64,000 bases of DNA, taken from the NCBI RefSeq assembly GCF_004519295.1, contig NZ_SOZH01000004.1, positions 434,001 to 498,000 on the forward strand. Direction: 5' to 3'. Numbering within the stretch: position 1 is the first letter of the stretch; each line of letters begins with the position of its first letter. Below, in pieces: positions 58,865 through 64,000 of the stretch. Origin of the DNA: Cellulosimicrobium funkei (GTDB lineage: Bacteria; Actinomycetota; Actinomycetes; Actinomycetales; Cellulomonadaceae). Under the pieces are notes generated by a model, which made no database searches, had not been told where the DNA came from, and saw only the letters and a program-made list of their open reading frames with translations. The position numbers and the translations under genes are program-made.

Positions 58865-58926
58865 GAGAGGCTCCTTCGCGTCTCGGACGTCCCGGACTCC
58901 CATGGAACCCCCGCGCGGGCGTCCTG

Positions 58927-60036
58927 TCAGCGCGAACGCGCGCGTGTCGCGGTCGGACCGTCGGTCGCGGTCGCGTCGGGGCGCCCGGGAGCGGGCGCAG
59001 AGGGCGGGCCTGCCGCGAGGGAGGACGGCACCGCGACGGAGGGCGCCCCCGCGCCAGGCACGACCGCCGTGCCGGGCGGGCGCCGTCGCCCCAGGACGCC
59101 CGTCGTCGTCGCGACGCCCAGCAGGAGCACGGCACCGCCCACCACCTCGGCCGCGTTCGGCACCTCGTCGAGCACGAGCCACGCGGCGAGCATCCCGACC
59201 GGCGGCACGAGCATCGTGAACGGCACGACCGCCGACGCCGGGTACCGCGCGAGGAGCGTGTTCCAGATCCCGTACCCCACGAGGCTCGCGAGCCAGGCGG
59301 TGTAGAGGGTCGACAGGACCGGCGCGAGCGTGAGGTGGGTGAGCGCGTGCCCGACGGCGTCCGGCCCGTCGAGCGCGAGCGACAGCCCGAGCATGGGGAC
59401 CGGCACCACGAGCGCCGACCACACCGTCATCGACAGCCCCTCCAGCCCCGGCCGCGGGGAAGAGCCCCGCCCCGCCGAGGCAGACCCCTGGTCGCCCGAG
59501 GTAGAGCCCTGGGTGCGCGAGGTAGAGCCGTGGTCACGGCGGCTCCCGGCGCGTCGGGCGACGACGTTCCCGACCGCCCACGACGCCGCGGCGGCGAGCG
59601 TCACGACGAACGCGAGGGCCGGCGTCGAGGCGCTGCGGCCCACGCCGACGACGACCAGCCCGGCGGCGCCGACCAGCACGCCCACGAGCTGCACGCGCGT
59701 CGGGACCTCGCGCAGCGCCGGGGCGGCGAACAGCACGGTGAGCCCGACCTGGGCCTGCAGCACGAGCGACGCCAGCCCGGCGGGCATGCCGAGCGCGAGC
59801 GCGGTGTACAGCAGGCCGAACTGGCCGAGGCTCATGAACGCGCCGACGAGCAGCACGTCCCGCCACCGCGCGCGGGGCCGCGGCACGAGGAACACCGCCG
59901 GGACCAGGACGACGAGGAAGCGCAGGGCGACGAACAGCGTCGGCGGCACGTCGCCGAGCCCGAGGTCGATGACGACGAAGTTCACACCCCAGACGACGGC
60001 GACGAGGACGGCGAGGAGGGACGGGCGCAGCGGCAT
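58927..60036 (-). CDS. EamA-family (DMT) exporter
   Basis: A 369-residue transporter with ten membrane helices in two EamA halves (about 5-135 and 195-315), of the RhaT/YdcZ drug/metabolite group that often exports amino acids. Between the halves is a hydrophilic stretch with three near-identical seven-residue units (DHGSTSR, TQGSTSG, DQGSASA). The C-terminal 55 residues are Pro/Ala-rich and likely unfolded. ATG at 60036. It is divergent from the LysR gene, which probably controls it in answer to an amino acid (inference). Confidence 0.88.
   Translation of the reverse strand: MPLRPSLLAVLVAVVWGVNFVVIDLGLGDVPPTLFVALRFLVVLVPAVFLVPRPRARWRDVLLVGAFMSLGQFGLLYTALALGMPAGLASLVLQAQVGLTVLFAAPALREVPTRVQLVGVLVGAAGLVVVGVGRSASTPALAFVVTLAAAASWAVGNVVARRAGSRRDHGSTSRTQGSTSGDQGSASAGRGSSPRPGLEGLSMTVWSALVVPVPMLGLSLALDGPDAVGHALTHLTLAPVLSTLYTAWLASLVGYGIWNTLLARYPASAVVPFTMLVPPVGMLAAWLVLDEVPNAAEVVGGAVLLLGVATTTGVLGRRRPPGTAVVPGAGAPSVAVPSSLAAGPPSAPAPGRPDATATDGPTATRARSR
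59475..59537. repeat. 21-bp tandem repeat inside the exporter gene
   Basis: Three imperfect copies with the core GAGGTAGAGCCCTGG, in frame with the coding strand, giving three seven-residue units in the loop between the two EamA halves. Copy-number change would keep the frame. Confidence 0.8.
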
Positions 60037-60060
60037 GGCATCGAGGGTGCGCCCGCGGCA

Positions 60061-60120
60061 TCGTGCACGTCCAGCGCACAGTCGTGCACAGTTCCCGGTA
60101 GCCAGGCTTCCGGATAGCAT
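60061..60120. promoter_or_regulatory. LysR-type operator and leaderless promoter
   Basis: TCGTGCAC occurs at 60061-60068 and again at 60082-60089, 21 bases apart (two helical turns), between the divergent exporter and LysR genes; each contains the palindrome GTGCAC. TAGCAT (60115-60120) lies seven bases before the LysR ATG, so that mRNA is leaderless. Confidence 0.5.
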
Positions 60121-60127
60121 CGGCTGC

Positions 60128-61081
60128 ATGATCGACCTCGCCGCCGTGGACGCCCTGCTCGCCGTCGAGCGCACCGGCACCGTGCACGCGGCGGCACGCG
60201 ACCTCGGGTACACGCCGTCCGCCGTCTCGCAGCAGGTGAAGCGCCTGGAGCGCGACCTCGGCGCGCGCCTGCTCGACCGCGAGGGCCGCGGCGTCGTGCT
60301 CACGGCCGCGGGGCGGCGCGTCGTCGAGGAGGGTCGCGCGCTGCGCGAGCAGGTCGAGTCGCTGCGGGCCCGCCTGCACGACGCCGGCGCCCGCCCCACG
60401 GGGACCGTGCGCCTCGGGTCGTTCTCGACGGCCGTGCGCGGCGTCGTCGCACCGCTCCTCGCGCAGGTGCGGGACGACGTGCCGGACCTGCGCCTCGTCG
60501 TCGAGGAGACCGAGCCGTGGGACGCCGTCGCGGCCGTCGCGGCGGGCACCCTGGACCTCGCGCTCGTGCACCACTGGGAGGGCGTCGGCCTCGCGCTGCC
60601 CCCGAGCCTGCGCGCCGAGGAGCTGTTCCGCGACGAGGCCGACGTGCTCGTGCACGCGTCGAGCGCGCTCGCGGGGCGGGAGGCGCTCACGCCGTCGGAC
60701 CTGCTCGACGAGACGTGGGTCTGCACGCCCGACGGCACCATCTGCTACGAGTGGTTCTGCCACATGTTCGCGCGCGAGCCGCGCGTCCCGCGCATCGACT
60801 TCCGGTGCCTCGAGTTCGCGTCGCAGGTCGAGGTCGTGGCCCAGGGCCTCGCCGTCGCGCTCGTGCCGCGCCTCGGGCGCGGCCCGCTGCCGGCCGACGT
60901 CGTCGCCGTGCCCGTGCGCGAGCCCGTCCCGACCCGCCCGGTCACGGTCGTGTGGCGCGCGACCATGACCGACGCGCCCGCGGTGCGCTACCTGCGCGAA
61001 CGCCTGCGCGCCGCAGGAACCCGGCACGGTCGCGGGCCGTTAGGAACCCCGAGCACACCTGCCGACGAAGGGGCACGATGA
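60128..61081 (+). CDS. LysR-family regulator (ArgP-like)
   Basis: A 317-residue LysR transcriptional regulator. N-terminal HTH: LAAVDALLAVERTGTVHAAARDLGYTPSAVSQQVKRLERDLGARLLDREGRGVVLTAAG. The effector-binding domain begins at about 90 with GTVRLGSFSTAVRGVVAPLL, two Rossmann-like lobes, and ends near 300. It is probably the regulator of the divergent EamA exporter. ATG at 60128 with TAGCAT seven bases upstream; the stop overlaps the next gene's ATG (ATGA). The co-effector is unknown. Confidence 0.9.
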   Translation: MIDLAAVDALLAVERTGTVHAAARDLGYTPSAVSQQVKRLERDLGARLLDREGRGVVLTAAGRRVVEEGRALREQVESLRARLHDAGARPTGTVRLGSFSTAVRGVVAPLLAQVRDDVPDLRLVVEETEPWDAVAAVAAGTLDLALVHHWEGVGLALPPSLRAEELFRDEADVLVHASSALAGREALTPSDLLDETWVCTPDGTICYEWFCHMFAREPRVPRIDFRCLEFASQVEVVAQGLAVALVPRLGRGPLPADVVAVPVREPVPTRPVTVVWRATMTDAPAVRYLRERLRAAGTRHGRGPLGTPSTPADEGAR

Positions 61082-61623
61082 CCGAGCACGCGCCGACCCG
61101 ACGGGTCGCCGACCCGCGCACCGTGGCGATCGCAGGGCTGTCCACCGTGGCGTGGTACGCCGTGCCCGACGTCGTCCGCCCGCGCTGGGCGCGCGCGCTC
61201 GTCAAGACCGCCGTCGCGACGGCCGCCGTCGTGCTGACGTTCACCTCGACGACCGAGGGGACCGAGGCGCGCGAGGGCCTGCGCTCCCTGCGCGACGCGG
61301 CCCGCGAGGCGGACGCGGACGAGACCGACGCGGAACCCGAGATCGCGACGGCCGACGGCGCCCCGCGCGAGGACAACACCTGGGCGACCGACGACGACGC
61401 CACGCCGGTGCCGGCGGGCGTCGCCGTCGCGGGCGCGACGGCCGGGCTCGCGCTCGCGACGACCCTCGTCGTCGCGGGCGAGAAGTGGGTCTACCGGCGC
61501 GGGGAGCGGCTGCGCGAGCGCGGCGTGCGGCTGCCGCACACGCGCGTCGGGCTCGTGGTCGGCGCGCTGGCCGTGGCGCTCGCGGCGGCCGAGCCGCTCC
61601 TGTGGAACGCTGAGGAGCGCTGA
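61078..61623 (+). CDS. Hypothetical membrane protein after LysR
   Basis: A 181-residue protein with membrane helices near 16-30, 40-58, 110-128 and 155-172 by hydrophobicity, and an acidic loop (residues 59-105, DADETDAEPEIATADG...) between the second and third. No family motif is recognised. Its ATG overlaps the LysR stop, so it is probably in the same transcript. It may be a cofactor of the regulator or an unrelated small membrane protein; the sequence does not say. Confidence 0.65.
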   Translation: MTEHAPTRRVADPRTVAIAGLSTVAWYAVPDVVRPRWARALVKTAVATAAVVLTFTSTTEGTEAREGLRSLRDAAREADADETDAEPEIATADGAPREDNTWATDDDATPVPAGVAVAGATAGLALATTLVVAGEKWVYRRGERLRERGVRLPHTRVGLVVGALAVALAAAEPLLWNAEER

Positions 61624-61693
61624 GGCAGCGACACCCGGTCGGTACGCCGGGGTCTGCGCACCGTGCGGCCTCGCGGACCGGGAGGGACCGACG

Positions 61694-62080
61694 ATGATCG
61701 GGTTCGGGCTGGCGCTCGCGGGGGTCGCCGCGGCGATCCACGTGTACATCTTCGTCATGGAGTCGCTCACGTGGACGAGCGACCGCACGCGCGCCACGTT
61801 CGGCACGTCGCCGCAGGAGGCGGCGGCCACGCGCGAGATGGCCTTCAACCAGGGGTTCTACAACCTGTTCCTCGCGGTGCTCGTCGTGCTCGGCATCGTC
61901 CTGTACGCGGCGGACCGGCAGGACGTCGGCCTGACGCTCGTGGTCGCGGGGGCCGGTTCCATGGTCGCGGCGGGGCTCGTGCTCCTCGTCTCGTCGCCGT
62001 CGAAGGCGCGGGCGGCGCTCGTCCAGCTCGTCCCGCCCGCGCTCGGCGTACTGGGGGTCGTGCTGGGGCTGACGCTCTGA
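61694..62080 (+). CDS. DUF1304 family membrane protein
   Basis: A 128-residue four-helix membrane protein of the DUF1304 family: [47 protein letters not shown] and the terminal GVVLGLTL helix are characteristic. Function unknown; the family is widespread in actinobacteria and firmicutes as small integral membrane proteins. GGGAGGG lies about nine bases before the ATG. Confidence 0.85.
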   Translation: MIGFGLALAGVAAAIHVYIFVMESLTWTSDRTRATFGTSPQEAAATREMAFNQGFYNLFLAVLVVLGIVLYAADRQDVGLTLVVAGAGSMVAAGLVLLVSSPSKARAALVQLVPPALGVLGVVLGLTL

Positions 62081-62132
62081 GCCGTCCCGCGTGCCGCGGT
62101 GGCCGCGCTCGGAGTCGCGGCCGGGAGCCTGG

Positions 62133-62408
62133 TCAGCAGGACGCGGCGACGCGCATGGCGCTGAGCATCTCGAGGCGCGACAGGATGCGCTCGCGCTCGG
62201 TCTCGAGCTCGTCCCGGTAGCGGCCCTCCGCCGGTTCGACGGTCTCGACGGCCCCGTGGCCCACGTAGGAGCCCGTGCGCCGGGAGTAGCCGTTGAGCTG
62301 GCGCTCGACGAGCGTGAGCTCGTGGCCGAGCCGCTCCAGGTGCGGGTCGAGGAGGTCGCTGGTCCTGCTGCGGTCGGTGCCGGACGTCGGTTCGAGAAGG
62401 GTGGTCAC
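62133..62408 (-). CDS. Conserved hypothetical small helical protein
   Basis: A 91-residue soluble protein, largely helical and charged ([25 protein letters not shown] and [32 protein letters not shown]), likely coiled-coil in its C-terminal half. No enzyme motif. GTG start at 62408. It is divergent from purL with a 160-base gap that holds the purL promoter and a small inverted repeat (CGGAAACCGGGTTTCCG) at 62424-62440, which could be an operator of either gene. Not recognised as a family with certainty. Confidence 0.65.
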   Translation of the reverse strand: MTTLLEPTSGTDRSRTSDLLDPHLERLGHELTLVERQLNGYSRRTGSYVGHGAVETVEPAEGRYRDELETERERILSRLEMLSAMRVAASC

Positions 62409-62515
62409 CCTTCCATCGGAACCCGGAAACCGGGTTTCCGCACGGCGAGACGCTCGTCTCACTTCTCGGCCGCCCGCGACGCGAGACGCGAGGACGGCCT
62501 CTCCGCGGGCGCCGG

Positions 62516-62521
62516 TAGACT
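62516..62521 (+). promoter_or_regulatory. -10 element for purL
   Basis: TAGACT, the same hexamer as before purD and purS, about 50 bases upstream of the purL ATG. Confidence 0.5.
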
Positions 62522-62570
62522 GGCCGCGCGCCGTCGTGCGCTCCCGCTCAGCGCCCACCCGAGGGAAACG

Positions 62571-64000
62571 ATGACCGCCCCCGCACCCCAGGCTTCCGCA
62601 CGCTCCGAGGCTCGTCCCGCCGCGTCGACGCTCGACACCGTCGAGCACGCCGCCGCCACGCCCGACGAGGTCCAGCCGTTCGCCGAGCTCGGCCTCAAGC
62701 CGGACGAGTACCAGCGCATCCGCGACATCCTGGGGCGCCGCCCCACGGCCGCGGAGCTCGCGATGTACTCCGTCATGTGGTCCGAGCACTGCTCGTACAA
62801 GTCCTCCAAGGTCCACCTGTCGAAGTTCGGCGCCGCCACCACGGACGAGATGAAGAAGCACCTGCTCGTCGGCATCGGCGAGAACGCGGGCGTCGTCGAC
62901 ATCGGTGACGGCTGGGCCGTGACGTTCAAGGTCGAGTCGCACAACCACCCGTCGTTCGTCGAGCCCTACCAGGGCGCCGCGACGGGTGTCGGCGGCATCG
63001 TGCGCGACATCATCTCCATGGGCGCGCGCCCCGTCGCCGTCATGGACCAGCTCCGCTTCGGCGCCGTCGACCACCCGGACACGGCGCGCGTCGTGCACGG
63101 CGTCGTGAGCGGCGTCGGCGGGTACGGCAACAGCCTCGGCCTGCCGAACATCGGCGGCGAGCTCGTCTTCGACTCGTCGTACCAGGGCAACCCGCTCGTC
63201 AACGCGCTGTGCCTCGGCGTGCTGCGCCACGAGGACATCCACCTCGCCAACGCCTCGGGCGTCGGCAACAAGGTCGTGCTGTTCGGCGCCCGCACGGGCG
63301 GCGACGGCATCGGCGGCGCCTCGATCCTCGCGTCGGAGACGTTCGAGGACGGCGTGCCCGCCAAGCGTCCGAGCGTCCAGGTGGGCGACCCCTTCATGGA
63401 GAAGGTCCTCATCGAGTGCTGCCTCGAGCTCTACGCGGCGCAGGTCGTGGAGGGCATCCAGGACCTCGGTGCCGCCGGCATCTCGTGCGCGACGTCGGAG
63501 CTCGCCTCCAACGGCGACGGCGGCATGCACGTGTGGCTCGACGACGTCCTGCTGCGCGACCCGACGCTCAACGCGGGCGAGATCCTCATGTCGGAGTCGC
63601 AGGAGCGCATGATGGCGGTCGTCGCGCCGGAGAAGCTCGACGAGTTCCTCGCCATCACCGCCAAGTGGGACGTCGAGACCGCCGTCATCGGCGAGGTCAA
63701 CGACTCCGGCCGCCTGACGATCGACCACCACGGCGAGCGCATCGTCGACGTCGACCCGCGGACCGTCGCGCACGAGGGCCCGGTGTACCACCGCCCGTAC
63801 GCGCGCCCGTCGTGGCAGGACGGGCTCAACGCCCGCACCGTGGCCGCCGACGCTCTCGCCCGACCCGAGAGCGGCGACGAGCTCCGCGCGACGGCGCTGC
63901 GCCTCCTCGCGTCGCCGAACCTCGCGTCCAAGGAGTGGGTGACGAACCAGTACGACCGGTTCGTCCAGGGCAACACCGCGCTCGCGCAGCCCGACGACTC
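62571..64000 (+). CDS. purL: Phosphoribosylformylglycinamidine synthase subunit PurL, 3' end missing
   Basis: Small-type PurL, the ATP-dependent synthetase of the PurS-PurQ-PurL complex; 476 codons are inside the window and the rest lies beyond its edge. It shows [15 protein letters not shown] (ATP-binding/catalytic His), [72 protein letters not shown] and [19 protein letters not shown]. The reading frame has no stop to base 64000. ATG at 62571 has GAGGGA just upstream. The short N-terminus fits a separate PurS subunit, encoded at 22500. Confidence 0.96.
   Translation, partial: MTAPAPQASARSEARPAASTLDTVEHAAATPDEVQPFAELGLKPDEYQRIRDILGRRPTAAELAMYSVMWSEHCSYKSSKVHLSKFGAATTDEMKKHLLVGIGENAGVVDIGDGWAVTFKVESHNHPSFVEPYQGAATGVGGIVRDIISMGARPVAVMDQLRFGAVDHPDTARVVHGVVSGVGGYGNSLGLPNIGGELVFDSSYQGNPLVNALCLGVLRHEDIHLANASGVGNKVVLFGARTGGDGIGGASILASETFEDGVPAKRPSVQVGDPFMEKVLIECCLELYAAQVVEGIQDLGAAGISCATSELASNGDGGMHVWLDDVLLRDPTLNAGEILMSESQERMMAVVAPEKLDEFLAITAKWDVETAVIGEVNDSGRLTIDHHGERIVDVDPRTVAHEGPVYHRPYARPSWQDGLNARTVAADALARPESGDELRATALRLLASPNLASKEWVTNQYDRFVQGNTALAQPDD

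Noticed and set aside
59330-60127. Long N-terminal extension of the LysR frame
   Set aside because: It runs antisense through the exporter gene without conserved features; the HTH begins right after ATG 60128.

Overview
The window is very GC-rich, uses GTG starts often, has many leaderless genes and is densely packed. Its gene content (DUF3151 next to purA, an HtaA haem-binding surface protein under a DtxR-type box, a SAM-IV riboswitch, recC-recB-recD) points to an actinobacterium. A Micrococcales member close to Cellulosimicrobium/Cellulomonas is my best guess; that is inference from content, not a database result. No rRNA, tRNA, CRISPR, insertion sequence or phage gene was seen, and no gene-free stretch exceeds 300 bases.

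Layout. 1-6.0 kb: the 3' end of a short-chain dehydrogenase gene, pyrE, and a 1464-residue cell-wall-anchored haem-binding protein. 6.0-9.7 kb: HAD phosphatase and DedA (minus strand), a TrmH methyltransferase and fbaA. 9.7-12.9 kb: a stress-type partner-switching module with two STAS antagonists around a PAS-GAF-PP2C-ATPase protein. 12.9-24.7 kb: scattered purine genes (purA, purD, purC, purSQ) with a secreted lectin-protease, an AAA+ ATPase, a stand-alone HNH protein under a perfect SOS box, a PadR pair and a double GNAT. 24.7-28.9 kb: F420/flavin-type oxidoreductases, a metallo-beta-lactamase-fold hydrolase and small hypothetical proteins. 28.8-37.9 kb: recC-recB-recD, with stop and start codons overlapping at both junctions. 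38.0-43.2 kb: a sulfur/methionine block with a methyltransferase, metZ-rhodanese under a possible SAM-responsive leader, and a class-V PLP enzyme under a SAM-IV riboswitch. 43.2-44.9 kb: two paralogous GNATs around csbD. 45.0-52.0 kb: a fatty-acid cluster (MaoC, FabG4-like, thiolase; divergent TetR plus acyl-CoA dehydrogenase/oxidase) resembling the mycobacterial htdX-fabG4-fadA2/fadE5 set. 52.3-57.3 kb: a DUF2599 lipoprotein, NUDIX, then a small secreted four-cysteine protein with an ABC ATPase and an FtsX-type permease whose codon use looks foreign. 57.4-62.4 kb: amino-acid permease, EamA exporter/LysR pair and small membrane proteins. 62.6 kb to the end: purL, cut by the window edge.

The most notable structure outside genes is a family of about 66-base intergenic palindromes. 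Three copies are clear (27.5, 44.9, 52.2 kb) and two are divergent (16.3, 38.9 kb). They share GAGCACG-type bases but differ in the stem, with pairing kept, and all lie just beyond the stop codon of a minus-strand gene. Ten or so genes appear leaderless, with a TANNNT-like -10 element six to eight bases before the start codon.
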